A stretch of 64,000 nt of DNA, from NCBI RefSeq assembly GCF_025263565.1, contig NZ_CP079865.1, positions 4,278,001-4,342,000 on the forward strand, in the 5' to 3' direction. The stretch comes from Mycobacterium sp. SMC-8 (GTDB taxonomy: Bacteria > Actinomycetota > Actinomycetes > Mycobacteriales > Mycobacteriaceae). Positions 35,614 through 44,299 of the stretch are shown here, one piece after another. Under the pieces are notes generated by a model. The model did not search any database, was not told the DNA's origin, and worked only from the letters and a program-made list of their open reading frames with translations. Both the position numbers and the translations under genes were made by a program. How positions within the stretch are numbered: the first letter of the stretch is position 1; every line of letters begins with the position of its first letter.

Positions 35614-36431
35614 CCGCGGGCGGGTTCGGTGACCGCCTGAGGGCCGCGGTGGCGCGCCGCGGACCGCTGTGCCTCGGCATCGACCCGCATCCGGAGCTGC
35701 TCCGATCCTGGGGCCTGACCACCGACGCCGCGGGGCTGGCGGCGTTCAGCGAGACGTGCGTGGCCGCGTTCGAGGGCTTCGCGGTGGTCAAGCCGCAAGT
35801 GGCGTTCTTCGAGGCGTACGGCTCGGCCGGATACGCCGTGCTGGAGGCCACGATCGCGGCGCTACGCCGGTCCGGCGTGCTGGTGCTCGCCGACGCCAAG
35901 CGCGGCGACATCGGCTCGACCATGGCTGCGTACGCGGCCGCATGGGCCGGCGACTCACCTCTGGCCGCCGATGCGGTCACGGCATCGCCGTATCTGGGCT
36001 TCGGCTCCCTGCAGCCGCTGTTGGACACCGCCCGCGCCCACGGCCGCGGGGTCTTCGTGCTGGCCGCCACGTCCAATCCCGAGGGCGCGAGCGTGCAGCG
36101 CGCGGACGCCGGCGGGCGCACCGTCGCGCAGTCGATCGTCGACGCGGCCGCCGAGGTCAATCGCACGGCCGGCCCGGGCACCGTCGGAGTGGTGGTCGGC
36201 GCGACGCTGGCCGAACCGCCCGATGTGGGTGCGCTCGACGGTCCGGTGCTCGTGCCGGGCGTCGGCGCCCAGGGCGGGCGTCCCGAGGCGCTGGGCGGCC
36301 TGGGAGGCGCCCTTCCCGGCCAGCTGCTGCCCGCCGTCTCGCGGGAGGTGCTGCGGGCGGGTCCGGACATCACAGGCCTGCGCGATGCCGCCGCGCGGAT
36401 GCGCGACGCCGTCGCCTACCTGGCGAAATAG
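35610..36431 (+). CDS. pyrF: Orotidine-5'-phosphate decarboxylase (type 2)
   Basis: The product has 273 residues from a GTG overlapping the carB stop. The type 2 (Mycobacterium/Myxococcus-like) active-site motif is [17 protein letters not shown], containing the Asp-Lys-Asp arrangement; [12 protein letters not shown] opens the barrel. It decarboxylates OMP to UMP, the last step encoded by this operon. A small GCGAG-CTCGC hairpin directly follows the stop. Last gene before a 382-bp non-coding stretch. Confidence 0.95.
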
Positions 36432-36444
36432 CGAGCCTTCTCGC
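36431..36444 (+). terminator. Short hairpin after pyrF
   Basis: GCGAG (36431-36435), loop CCTT, CTCGC (36440-36444): a perfect 5-bp stem starting at the last base of the pyrF stop. There is no T-tract and the stem is short, so termination here is only possible. Confidence 0.3.
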
Positions 36445-36813
36445 CAAGAGTCCCTGCGACACGCCCGACACGCGATGACCAGCGAAATTCTCAGAGTTTC
36501 GCGCCTGGACGCCGCGTCACCGCCGGGTGCCCGTGACGAACTTCTGTCGGCAAACAGCCTGAGACTGCAAATACCGGCCATATGCAGGTCGTTTGGTGCG
36601 GTAAGGGTGACTCGGGGGTACGTGACGAGCGTCCCGGCAGTCCGGTGGTGACTGCCCAATAGCGCCCTACACGCTGGGGTTTTGATGCGACAAGCCGGGG
36701 GTGGGGTTAGCTTTCGTCTGTCGGCGTGGGTACGGTCGTCCACGCTGGCTGGTTCTGGTTCACACCACCACCGGCCCAGACAAATCAGTTGATGGACGAT
36801 ACGGAGGAAACCC
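36432..36813. other. Non-coding region between pyrF and mihF
   Basis: 382 bp with no supported gene. It contains the hairpin after pyrF, a 21-bp operator-like inverted repeat at 36482-36502, and less GC-rich sequence (TTTTGATG near 36678, GTTAGCTTTCG near 36709) that could hold the mihF promoter. No clear -35/-10 pair was found. A GGAGG ribosome-binding site at 36802-36806 serves mihF. The long leader suggests independent, possibly regulated transcription of mihF. Confidence 0.5.
36482..36502. promoter_or_regulatory. Operator-like inverted repeat upstream of mihF
   Basis: GCGAAA-T-TCT-C-AGA-G-TTTCGC: two half-sites that are perfect inverted copies apart from one mismatched pair and the central base. 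This is the form of a dimeric regulator site. It is ~310 bp upstream of mihF and ~50 bp after pyrF. The regulator is unknown. Confidence 0.4.
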
Positions 36814-37131
36814 GTGGCCCTTCCCCAGTTGACCGACGAACAGCGCGCGGCAGCGTTGGAGAAGGCTGCTGCCGCACGTCGAGCACGAGCCGAGCTCAAA
36901 GACCGGCTCAAGCGCGGCGGCACCAACCTCAAGCAGGTGCTCAAGGACGCAGAGACCGACGAAGTCCTGGGCAAGATGAAGGTTTCGGCGCTGCTGGAGG
37001 CTTTGCCCAAGGTGGGCAAGGTCAAGGCGCAGGAGATCATGACCGAACTCGAGATCGCCCCGACGCGCCGGCTGCGCGGGCTGGGTGACCGTCAGCGCAA
37101 GGCCCTGCTGGAAAAGTTCGACTTCTCCTAA
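36814..37131 (+). CDS. mihF: Mycobacterial integration host factor (mIHF)
   Basis: The product has 105 residues from a GTG with a GGAGG ribosome-binding site 7 nt upstream. An N-terminal basic helix (EKAAAARRARAELKDRLKRGG) is followed by the H2TH-like core (VSALLEALPKVGKVKAQEIMTEL) and a basic C-terminal patch (RRLRGLGDRQRKALLEKFDF). It is an actinobacterial nucleoid-associated DNA-binding protein, first known as host factor for mycobacteriophage L5 integration. Followed 6 bp later by gmk, as in M. tuberculosis. Confidence 0.96.
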   Translation: MALPQLTDEQRAAALEKAAAARRARAELKDRLKRGGTNLKQVLKDAETDEVLGKMKVSALLEALPKVGKVKAQEIMTELEIAPTRRLRGLGDRQRKALLEKFDFS

Positions 37132-37137
37132 CAGGCT

Positions 37138-37743
37138 GTGAGCGAGGGCGGAGGGCCGGACAGCGCGTCCAGGGCGACGGTCCTGGTGTTGTCCGGCCCG
37201 TCTGCCGTCGGAAAGTCCACGATCGTGCGCTGCCTGCGTGAGCGGGTCGTGGACCTGTACTTCAGCGTCTCGGTCACCACGCGGGCCCCGCGGCCCGGTG
37301 AAGTCGAGGGCGTGGACTACTTCTTCGTGACGGCAGAGCAGTTTGCGCAGCTCATCGACGAGGGTGCCCTTCTCGAATGGGCCGAGATCCACGGCGGGCT
37401 GCACCGCTCGGGCACCCCTGCCGGACCGGTGCGCGAGGCCACGGCTGCGGGTCGGCCCGTGTTGATCGAGGTCGACCTCGCCGGTGCGCGCGCGGTCAAG
37501 CAGGCGCTGCCCGAGGCCGTCACGGTATTCCTGGCGCCCCCTAGCTGGGAGGTGCTGGAGAGCCGGCTGGTGGGTCGCGGCACCGAGACACCCGAGGTGA
37601 GGGCGCGCCGGTTGCAGACCGCCAGAGATGAACTGGCCGCGCAGGGCGACTTCGACGCGGTCGTCGTGAACAGTCAATTGGAGTCTGCATGCGCCGAATT
37701 GGTATCCTTGCTGGTGGCCCACACTCCGGTACGGCGTGATTAG
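37138..37743 (+). CDS. gmk: Guanylate kinase
   Basis: The product has 201 residues from a GTG start. P-loop [13 protein letters not shown], the GMP-binding [20 protein letters not shown] segment and the lid/ARxL-type region ([13 protein letters not shown]) are present. It phosphorylates GMP/dGMP. Six bp after mihF and 34 bp before rpoZ, consistent with one transcript mihF-gmk-rpoZ-coaBC. Confidence 0.95.
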   Translation: MSEGGGPDSASRATVLVLSGPSAVGKSTIVRCLRERVVDLYFSVSVTTRAPRPGEVEGVDYFFVTAEQFAQLIDEGALLEWAEIHGGLHRSGTPAGPVREATAAGRPVLIEVDLAGARAVKQALPEAVTVFLAPPSWEVLESRLVGRGTETPEVRARRLQTARDELAAQGDFDAVVVNSQLESACAELVSLLVAHTPVRRD

Positions 37744-37777
37744 GCCCTGACATCCAGACTTTGAGGAGATCCTCTAC

Positions 37778-38080
37778 GTGAGCACCCCGCAGTCCGCCGC
37801 GGTCGACATCGATCCGTCGGCAGCCAGCGCCTACGACACACCCCTGGGCATCACCAACCCGCCCATCGACGAATTGCTCGACCGCGCGTCGAGCAAGTAC
37901 GCGCTGGTGATCTACGCAGCCAAGCGGGCGCGCCAGATCAACGACTACTACAACCAGCTCGGCGACGGCATCCTTGAGTACGTCGGACCGCTGGTCGAGC
38001 CCGGCCTGCAGGAGAAGCCGCTGTCGATCGCACTGCGCGAGATCCACGGTGACCTCCTCGAACACACCGAGGGCGAGTAA
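37778..38080 (+). CDS. rpoZ: RNA polymerase omega subunit
   Basis: The product has 100 residues from a GTG preceded by GAGGAGATCC. The omega core is [34 protein letters not shown]; the C-terminal part ends in an acidic HTEGE tail. It assists folding and assembly of the RNA polymerase beta' subunit. Located between gmk and coaBC, the standard order in many bacteria. Confidence 0.96.
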   Translation: MSTPQSAAVDIDPSAASAYDTPLGITNPPIDELLDRASSKYALVIYAAKRARQINDYYNQLGDGILEYVGPLVEPGLQEKPLSIALREIHGDLLEHTEGE

Positions 38081-38098
38081 CCGGGCGGGCCTTTCGTA

Positions 38099-39346
38099 GT
38101 GGAGCGCAAGCGGATCATCGTCGGCGTAGCCGGTGGCATCGCCGCTTACAAGGCGGCCACGCTGGTCCGTCAGCTCACCGAGGCCGGTCACAGTGTCCGG
38201 GTCGTCCCCACGGAATCGGCGCTGCGCTTCGTCGGTGCCGCCACCTTCGAAGCACTCTCCGGCAACCCGGTGCACACCGGGGTGTTCGAGGACGTCCACG
38301 AGGTGCCGCACGTCCGCTTCGGTCAGGACGCCGATCTCGTCATTGTGGCCCCGGCGACTGCCGACCTGCTCGCCCGCGCAGCGATCGGACGCGCTGACGA
38401 CCTGCTGACCGCGACGCTGCTCACCGCGCGATGTCCGGTGCTGTTCGCGCCGGCGATGCACACCGAGATGTGGCTGCACCCGGCGACTGTCGAGAACGTC
38501 GCGACGCTGCGCCGCCGCGGGGCGATCGTGATGGAACCCGCCTCCGGGCGTCTCACCGGCGCCGACACCGGCCCCGGCCGCCTTCCCGAGGCTGAGGAAA
38601 TCAGCACGCTGGCCCAGCTGCTGCTGGCCCGCGGCGACGCGCTGCCCTATGACCTGGCCGGCGTGAAGGTGCTGGTCACCGCCGGCGGCACCAGAGAGCC
38701 GATCGATCCCGTGCGCTTCATCGGCAACCGCAGCTCCGGCAAGCAGGGCTACGCCGTGGCTCGGGTGATGGCCCAGCGCGGCGCGGAGGTGACGCTGATC
38801 GCGGGAAACACCGCCGGGCTCATCGACCCGGCCGGGGTGCACGTGATGCACATCGGGTCGGCGACCCAACTGCGGGACGCGGTGTCCAAGCACGCCCCCG
38901 ACGCCAACGTGCTGGTGATGGCCGCCGCGGTCGCCGACTTCCGGCCCGCCAACCCGGTCGCCACCAAGATCAAGAAGGGCCCCTCTGAGGAGGGCGACCC
39001 GGCCATCGAGCTGGTCCGCAACGACGACGTGCTCGCCGGAGCGGTCCGCTCCCGCCGTGATGGGCAGCTGCCGAACATGGCCGCCATCGTCGGGTTCGCC
39101 GCCGAGACCGGCGACGCGAACGGCGACGTGCTGTTCCATGCGCGCGCCAAACTCGCGCGCAAGGGCTGCGATCTGCTGGTCGTCAACGCGGTCGGCGAGA
39201 ACCGGGCCTTCGAGGTCGACCACAACGATGGTTGGCTGCTGTCCGCCGACGGAACCGAGACAGCGCTGGAGCACGGTTCGAAGACCGTCATGGCGAGCCG
39301 TATTGTGGACGCGATCGCGGCTGTCCTGCACTCCGGTGGCGGGTGA
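38099..39346 (+). CDS. coaBC: Bifunctional phosphopantothenoylcysteine decarboxylase / phosphopantothenate-cysteine ligase
   Basis: The product has 415 residues from a GTG start. The N-terminal flavoprotein decarboxylase domain shows GVAGGIAAYKAATLVRQL, the VAPATADLLARAAIG segment and the FAPAMHTEMW motif. The C-terminal ligase domain begins near VKVLVTAGGTREPIDPVRFI and has NRSSGKQGYAVA and the AAVADFRPA motif. Together they carry out two successive steps of CoA biosynthesis. Fusion of the two activities is normal in bacteria. The stop is 159 bp before metK. Confidence 0.96.
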   Translation: MERKRIIVGVAGGIAAYKAATLVRQLTEAGHSVRVVPTESALRFVGAATFEALSGNPVHTGVFEDVHEVPHVRFGQDADLVIVAPATADLLARAAIGRADDLLTATLLTARCPVLFAPAMHTEMWLHPATVENVATLRRRGAIVMEPASGRLTGADTGPGRLPEAEEISTLAQLLLARGDALPYDLAGVKVLVTAGGTREPIDPVRFIGNRSSGKQGYAVARVMAQRGAEVTLIAGNTAGLIDPAGVHVMHIGSATQLRDAVSKHAPDANVLVMAAAVADFRPANPVATKIKKGPSEEGDPAIELVRNDDVLAGAVRSRRDGQLPNMAAIVGFAAETGDANGDVLFHARAKLARKGCDLLVVNAVGENRAFEVDHNDGWLLSADGTETALEHGSKTVMASRIVDAIAAVLHSGGG

Positions 39347-39505
39347 CGCCGTACAAGCTTTGGTAAGACCAGTCAGCGTGCGTGTAAAGGTTGCGCGCAG
39401 CGGGGGGACACGCTTGGGTGCTAGGGGCGCCCGGAGCGGTGCGACCCTCGCGGGTAAGTTGACTGACTAACTATCTCAGGTTCGCTTGAGTGGAAGGAAT
39501 CGGAC

Positions 39506-40714
39506 GTGAGTGAAGCTCGGCTGTTTACCAGTGAGTCGGTGACCGAGGGACACCCCGACAAGATCTGCGACGCCATCAGCGACTCGGTGCTCGACGCGCT
39601 GCTCGCCGACGATCCGAAGTCCCGCGTCGCGGTGGAGACGCTGGTGACAACCGGTCAGGTCCACGTCGTGGGCGAGGTGACGACCAACGCCAAGGAAGCG
39701 TTCGCCCACATCACCAACACCGTGCGGTCGCGGATCCTCGAGATCGGTTACGACCATTCCGACAAGGGTTTCGACGGCCTCACCTGCGGTGTCAACATCG
39801 GTATCGGTGCACAGTCTCCGGACATCGCCCAGGGCGTCGACACCGCCCACGAGACCCGGGTGGAGGGTGCCGCTGATCCGCTGGACGCGCAGGGCGCCGG
39901 CGACCAGGGACTGATGTTCGGCTACGCGATCGCCGACACTCCCGAGCTGATGCCGCTGCCGATCGCGCTGGCGCACCGGTTGTCGCGCAAGCTCACCGAG
40001 GTTCGCAAGAACGGCACCCTGGGCTACCTGCGTCCCGACGGCAAGACCCAGGTCACCGTGCAATACGACGGCACCACCCCGGTGCGCCTGGACACCGTCG
40101 TGCTGTCCACCCAGCACGCCGACGGCATCGATCTGGAGAGCCAGCTGGCTCCAGAGATCAAGCAGCACGTCATCGAGGCGGTGCTGACCGAACTGGGCCA
40201 CGACACGCTGGACACCTCGAATCCGCGCATTCTGGTCAACCCGACCGGCAAGTTCGTGCTCGGCGGCCCGATGGGCGACGCCGGCTTGACCGGCCGCAAG
40301 ATCATCGTCGACACCTATGGCGGCTGGGCCCGTCACGGTGGCGGCGCGTTCTCCGGCAAGGATCCGTCGAAGGTGGACCGCTCGGCCGCGTACGCGATGC
40401 GCTGGGTGGCCAAGAACGTCGTCGCCGCGGGCCTGGCCGAGCGTGTCGAGGTCCAGGTCGCCTACGCGATCGGCAAGGCCGCACCCGTGGGTCTGTTCGT
40501 CGAGACGTTCGGCTCGGAGACCGTCGACCCGGTCAAGATCGAGAAGGCCATCGGCGAGGTGTTCGATCTGCGTCCCGGCGCTATCGTCCGCGACCTCGAC
40601 CTGTTGCGCCCGATCTACGCACCGACTGCGGCGTACGGGCACTTCGGCCGTACCGACATCGAGTTGCCGTGGGAGCAGCTCAACAAGGTCGACGACCTCA
40701 AGAACGCCGTCTGA
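39506..40714 (+). CDS. metK: S-adenosylmethionine synthase
   Basis: The product has 402 residues from a GTG with a GGAAGGAA ribosome-binding site. The three family signatures are intact: [24 protein letters not shown] and [18 protein letters not shown]. It makes SAM from methionine and ATP. The 159-bp upstream gap is too long for simple coupling to coaBC and contains AT-richer sequence (AAGTTGACTGACTAACTATC, 39454-39473) that may hold a promoter. I could not recognise a SAM riboswitch fold there. A terminator follows the gene. Confidence 0.97.
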   Translation: MSEARLFTSESVTEGHPDKICDAISDSVLDALLADDPKSRVAVETLVTTGQVHVVGEVTTNAKEAFAHITNTVRSRILEIGYDHSDKGFDGLTCGVNIGIGAQSPDIAQGVDTAHETRVEGAADPLDAQGAGDQGLMFGYAIADTPELMPLPIALAHRLSRKLTEVRKNGTLGYLRPDGKTQVTVQYDGTTPVRLDTVVLSTQHADGIDLESQLAPEIKQHVIEAVLTELGHDTLDTSNPRILVNPTGKFVLGGPMGDAGLTGRKIIVDTYGGWARHGGGAFSGKDPSKVDRSAAYAMRWVAKNVVAAGLAERVEVQVAYAIGKAAPVGLFVETFGSETVDPVKIEKAIGEVFDLRPGAIVRDLDLLRPIYAPTAAYGHFGRTDIELPWEQLNKVDDLKNAV

Positions 40715-40730
40715 CGACGATCAAGCGACG

Positions 40731-40764
40731 AAAACCCCAGGCCCGCAACGGGTGTGGGATTTTC
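40731..40764 (+). terminator. Intrinsic terminator after metK
   Basis: CCCCAGGCCCG and CGGGTGTGGG form an imperfect GC-rich stem (CCCG/CGGG plus CCCA/TGGG) around the loop CAA, followed by ATTTTCTGTT. An A-run (AAAA) on the other side lets it work on the minus strand for the convergent monooxygenase gene ending at 40791. Confidence 0.7.
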
Positions 40765-40790
40765 TGTTGAGACGTCCGGTTTGTCGTGCC

Positions 40791-42281
40791 TCAGGAGGCG
40801 AATTCGTAGTCGTCGATCGGGAATCGTCGACTGCGCCAGTACGCTTCGAGCGTGCTGGCCGGCCGCAACGGCACATCGCCGTGGGAGTCGAAGTAGTAGC
40901 TGTTGGCCAATCGGCAGGTGTCCTGCCAGAAGATCTGGCGGTGCCGTTTGCGCATCATCTCCGCGAAGTACCGGTCGTTGGCTTCGCGGCGCACCTCGAC
41001 CCGCGTGGCGCCCCGGCGCCGCGCGGTGTCCAGGCATCGCACGATGTGGCGGGTTTGGGCCTCGATCAGTGCGAAGTAGGACGAGCCGACGTAGCCGTAG
41101 GGGCCGAACACGGTGAAGAAGTTCGGGAAGCCCGGAACGGTGACGCCTTCGTAGGCCTGCAGCCGGTTCTCGTCCCAGAACCGGGCCAGCGACCGTCCAT
41201 TCGGACCGGTCACCGAATAGGGCGGAATGTTGTCGATGTCGAGCACCTTGAACCCCGTGGCCAGGATCTGCACGTCGACGTCGTATGACGTGCCGTCGGT
41301 GGTTGCGACCCCCGAGCCGGTGATCTTGTCGATGGGCTCGGTCACCAGCTCGACGTTGTCGCGGTTGAACGTCGAGAGGTAGGTGTTGTGGAAGCCCGGC
41401 CTTTTGCAGCCGACCGCGTAGCGGGGCGTGAGTTTGTCGCGTACGACGGGGTCGTGGACCTGCTTGCGCAGATACGCCTCGCCCACCGCGCCCATCCTCT
41501 TGGCCATCGGGTTGACCGTGAAGTACTGCGCGGCGAGCGGGAACGTCAGCTCGACGTAGGTCTGGCTGAGCAGCCGCTGCACCGTCCTGCCCAGCGGCAG
41601 CCGCATCATGAGCCTGGCCGTCCTCGACAACGGGACGTCGAACTTCGGGAAACACCAGATCGGGGTGCGCTGAAACACGGTGAGCTGCTCGACGATCGGG
41701 GCGATCTCGGGGATCACCTGCACGGCCGAGGCGCCGGTCCCGATGACGGCGACGCGTTTACCGCGCAGGTCCTGATCGTGGTCCCAGCGCGCGGTGTGCA
41801 TGGTCACGCCGTCGAATGTGTCGACGCCGGGAATGTCGGGCAGATTCGGGACGGTCAACGCGCCTGCGGCGTTGACCAGATACCGGGCGGTCAGGGTGCC
41901 CGGCCCGTCGGCCGAAAGCAGACTGAGGCGCCAGAACCCTTCGGCGTCATCGAAATCCGCGCTGCGGACCGTCGTGCCGAAGCGCATCTTGGGACGTAGC
42001 CCGTACTTGTCGACGCAGTGCTCGGCGTAGGCCTGGAGCTCGTGACCCGGTGCGTAGGTGCGCGACCAGTCCGTGCTCTGCTCGAACGAGAACTGGTAGG
42101 AGAACGACGGGATGTCGACCGCGATGCCGGGATAGGTGTTCCAATACCACGTGCCGCCGGGCTCGTCGCCGGCCTCGACGACGAGGTAGTCGGGCATGCC
42201 GGAGCGGTCCAGCCGGATCGCCGTCCCGATGCCGGAGAATCCGGCCCCGACGATCACGGTTTCACAGTCAGGTGTCGTCAT
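40791..42281 (-). CDS. Flavin-containing monooxygenase, Baeyer-Villiger type
   Basis: The product has 496 residues; of two adjacent ATGs the one at 42281 has better spacing from the GGAGG site. The N-terminal FAD-binding GxGxxG is VIVGAGFSGIG; an NADPH-binding GTGASAVQ follows. Between them lies FDGVTMHTARW, which fits the Baeyer-Villiger fingerprint FxGxxxHxxxW. Such enzymes insert oxygen into ketones to give esters or lactones, or oxidise sulfides (EthA-like). A homologous monooxygenase follows metK in M. tuberculosis. Lies 60 bp downstream of an esterase gene on the same strand. Confidence 0.9.
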   Translation of the reverse strand: MTTPDCETVIVGAGFSGIGTAIRLDRSGMPDYLVVEAGDEPGGTWYWNTYPGIAVDIPSFSYQFSFEQSTDWSRTYAPGHELQAYAEHCVDKYGLRPKMRFGTTVRSADFDDAEGFWRLSLLSADGPGTLTARYLVNAAGALTVPNLPDIPGVDTFDGVTMHTARWDHDQDLRGKRVAVIGTGASAVQVIPEIAPIVEQLTVFQRTPIWCFPKFDVPLSRTARLMMRLPLGRTVQRLLSQTYVELTFPLAAQYFTVNPMAKRMGAVGEAYLRKQVHDPVVRDKLTPRYAVGCKRPGFHNTYLSTFNRDNVELVTEPIDKITGSGVATTDGTSYDVDVQILATGFKVLDIDNIPPYSVTGPNGRSLARFWDENRLQAYEGVTVPGFPNFFTVFGPYGYVGSSYFALIEAQTRHIVRCLDTARRRGATRVEVRREANDRYFAEMMRKRHRQIFWQDTCRLANSYYFDSHGDVPLRPASTLEAYWRSRRFPIDDYEFAS

Positions 42282-42341
42282 CATGACCTCCGCGCCGACC
42301 ATAACGCCGGACGGGCAGGCGGCTGTTCGCTTCGGTGAGCT

Positions 42342-43259
42342 TTATCCCAGCGCCGCCCGCAGCGCGGCCAATCCGCGATCGGTGGCCTCGGTCGCGGCCG
42401 GGACGATTCCCGCGTAACCCAGGTAGCCGTGTACCAGTGACTCCGCGTGGTCCAACTCGACCGCCACCCCCGCGGCGGTGAGGAGCTCGGCGTACCGCAT
42501 CCCGTCGTCGCGTAACGGATCGAGGCCGGCGACGGCGATGTAAGCCGGTGGCAGACCGGCGAGTTCGCCACGGGCGGGCACCAGAGTGACCGGGGGCTCC
42601 GACAGGTCGGTGTCACCGATGTACCACCGGGTGAACCCCTTGCAGGCCGCCAGGTCGAGGATCGGCGCCTCGGCGTTCTCGGTGAAGGACGGAAGTGAGG
42701 TGTCGAACGTCGTCGACGGATACCACAGCAGCTGGAACCGCAACGCGATGCCGGCGTCGCGCGCCGCCTGGGCGACCACGGCGGCGAGGTTGCCGCCCGC
42801 GGAGTCGCCGGCCACCGCGAGCCGGGCCGGATCGGCGTCCAGATCGCCGGCGTTCTCGGCCACCCACCGGGTCACGGCCCAGGCGTCGTCGACCGCCGCC
42901 GGATACGGGTGTTCGGGCGCCAGCCGGTAGTCGACCGACACCACCACCGCTCCTGCGCCCACGGCGTGCATCCGGGCCTGTCCGTCGTAGGTGTCCAGGT
43001 CGCCCACCGTCCATCCGCCGCCGTGGATGAACACCACCGCCGGCAGCGGGGTGTCCTCAGCCGGCGGACGGTAGACGCGCACCGGGATCGGCCCGGCGGG
43101 ACCCTCGACGGTGCGGTCGTGTGTGGTGACCTCTGGCAGGATCGGGCTACGCGGCAGTTCCCGGAACCGTTGCCGAGCCGGTTCCGGGCCGCCCTCGGTC
43201 GACAGCTGGAAGGGCACAGCCTCCAGCACCTTCTGCAGCACGGGATCCAGGTCAGCCAT
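42342..43259 (-). CDS. Alpha/beta hydrolase, hormone-sensitive lipase (HSL) family
   Basis: The product has 305 residues; ATG 43259 (MADLDPVLQKVLEAVP) chosen, though a GTG nine bases upstream is in frame. The oxyanion-hole motif HGGGW and nucleophile motif GDSAGG define the HSL (LipH/LipI-like) esterases; the late PLRDDG and HGYLGY motifs give the catalytic Asp and His. Probably a cytosolic esterase for short or medium acyl esters. Cotranscribed with the monooxygenase downstream, which could make its ester substrate (inference). This gene marks the left edge of the accessory glycan island. Confidence 0.88.
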   Translation of the reverse strand: MADLDPVLQKVLEAVPFQLSTEGGPEPARQRFRELPRSPILPEVTTHDRTVEGPAGPIPVRVYRPPAEDTPLPAVVFIHGGGWTVGDLDTYDGQARMHAVGAGAVVVSVDYRLAPEHPYPAAVDDAWAVTRWVAENAGDLDADPARLAVAGDSAGGNLAAVVAQAARDAGIALRFQLLWYPSTTFDTSLPSFTENAEAPILDLAACKGFTRWYIGDTDLSEPPVTLVPARGELAGLPPAYIAVAGLDPLRDDGMRYAELLTAAGVAVELDHAESLVHGYLGYAGIVPAATEATDRGLAALRAALG

Positions 43260-43353
43260 GGCTGACACCGTACGCGGCAGCCGGTTGGGGTAGCCGCCCG
43301 CGGGCGCGCTTTCTCACCGAGAATGGGGCGATCACAGGAAGCGAGGAGTGTGC

Positions 43354-44220
43354 GTGAAATTCTTGCCGAGCCGTCGTAAACCGGTCGCCGGTCAGGCCAG
43401 GGCCGTCTGTCTCGCCCCGCTGACCGTGCTGGAACTGAGTCCACCGGATCTGGTTACCTGTGCCGCCGAGGCGGGCTACGACGGTGTCGGATTGCGCCTG
43501 ATCCGCGCCACCGAGCAGGAACCGATCCGCCCGACCGTGGGCATCACCCCGCTGATCCGCGAGACCCGGCGCCGGCTCGACGACAGCGGCCTGTTCGTCC
43601 TCGACGTCGAAGTGCTCCGGCTGCGCCCCGACACAAGGGTCCGCGATGACTTCGGAGCCTTCCTCGAGACCGGCGCCCACCTCGGCGCGACGCAGGTGCT
43701 GGTCACCGGTAACGATCCCGACCGCGGTCGCACGGCCGATAATCTTGCCGAATTAAGCGTGTTCGCAGGGGAATTCGGTCTCACGCCGAACCTGGAGCCG
43801 ATGCCGTGGACAGAGGTCCGTGATCTCGACGAAGCCGTGATGATCGTCCGCCGCGGCGCGGGCAGCGGCGCTGGTCTGCTCATCGACGCGATCCACTATG
43901 ACCGTGCGCTGAGCACCCCGGAGGATCTCCGCAAGGTGCCCGACGGGTGGATCCGCTACGTGCAGATCTGCGATGCGGCGCTGCCCCGGCCGGACACCAT
44001 CGACGAGCTGCGCCACCAGGGCCGCACCGCGCGGCTGTTCCCCGGGGAGGGCTGCATCGACGTGGTCGGGATGTTGAGAGCGCTGCCGGCGGTGCCGGTC
44101 AGCGTCGAGGCACCTGTGCAGTGGAACGCGCCCGCCGGTGTGCGTGCCCGTGCCGCGTTGCGCACGGCGCGCGCGGTGGTGGCCCTGGCGGATGCGGAAC
44201 GGACCCCGCTGTCGGCGTGA
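43354..44220 (+). CDS. Sugar phosphate isomerase/epimerase-like TIM-barrel protein
   Basis: The product has 288 residues; the GTG at 43354 is preferred over the GTG at 43348 because the latter overlaps the GCGAGGAG ribosome-binding site. The xylose-isomerase-like (AP endonuclease 2) barrel is recognised from AAEAGYDGVGLRLI, GATQVLVTGNDP, NLEPMPWTEV, LLIDAIHYDRA, IRYVQICDAA and the final PVSVEAPV. The NLEP Glu and following His/Asp/Glu residues are probable metal ligands. Substrate unknown; a sugar or polyol isomerase is plausible beside glycosyltransferase genes. Convergent with the flippase fusion gene, 79 bp away. Confidence 0.8.
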   Translation: MKFLPSRRKPVAGQARAVCLAPLTVLELSPPDLVTCAAEAGYDGVGLRLIRATEQEPIRPTVGITPLIRETRRRLDDSGLFVLDVEVLRLRPDTRVRDDFGAFLETGAHLGATQVLVTGNDPDRGRTADNLAELSVFAGEFGLTPNLEPMPWTEVRDLDEAVMIVRRGAGSGAGLLIDAIHYDRALSTPEDLRKVPDGWIRYVQICDAALPRPDTIDELRHQGRTARLFPGEGCIDVVGMLRALPAVPVSVEAPVQWNAPAGVRARAALRTARAVVALADAERTPLSA

Positions 44221-44299
44221 CCACGGGCATGAGGTCCGGCCCGCGCCGGGGCGCGATTGCGTTGTCGCTGCGCCGCGTCGACCTACCCGGATCCGCCCA

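Noticed and set aside
36475..36651. 58-codon plus-strand ORF in the pyrF-mihF gap
   Set aside because: No ribosome-binding site or recognisable motif, and its start overlaps the palindrome region. More likely chance coding in a regulatory gap.
39347..39505. Possible SAM riboswitch upstream of metK
   Set aside because: The gap is 159 bp and GC-rich with some self-complementarity (GGGGCGCCC). I could not find the conserved core of any SAM riboswitch class. A covariance search would decide.
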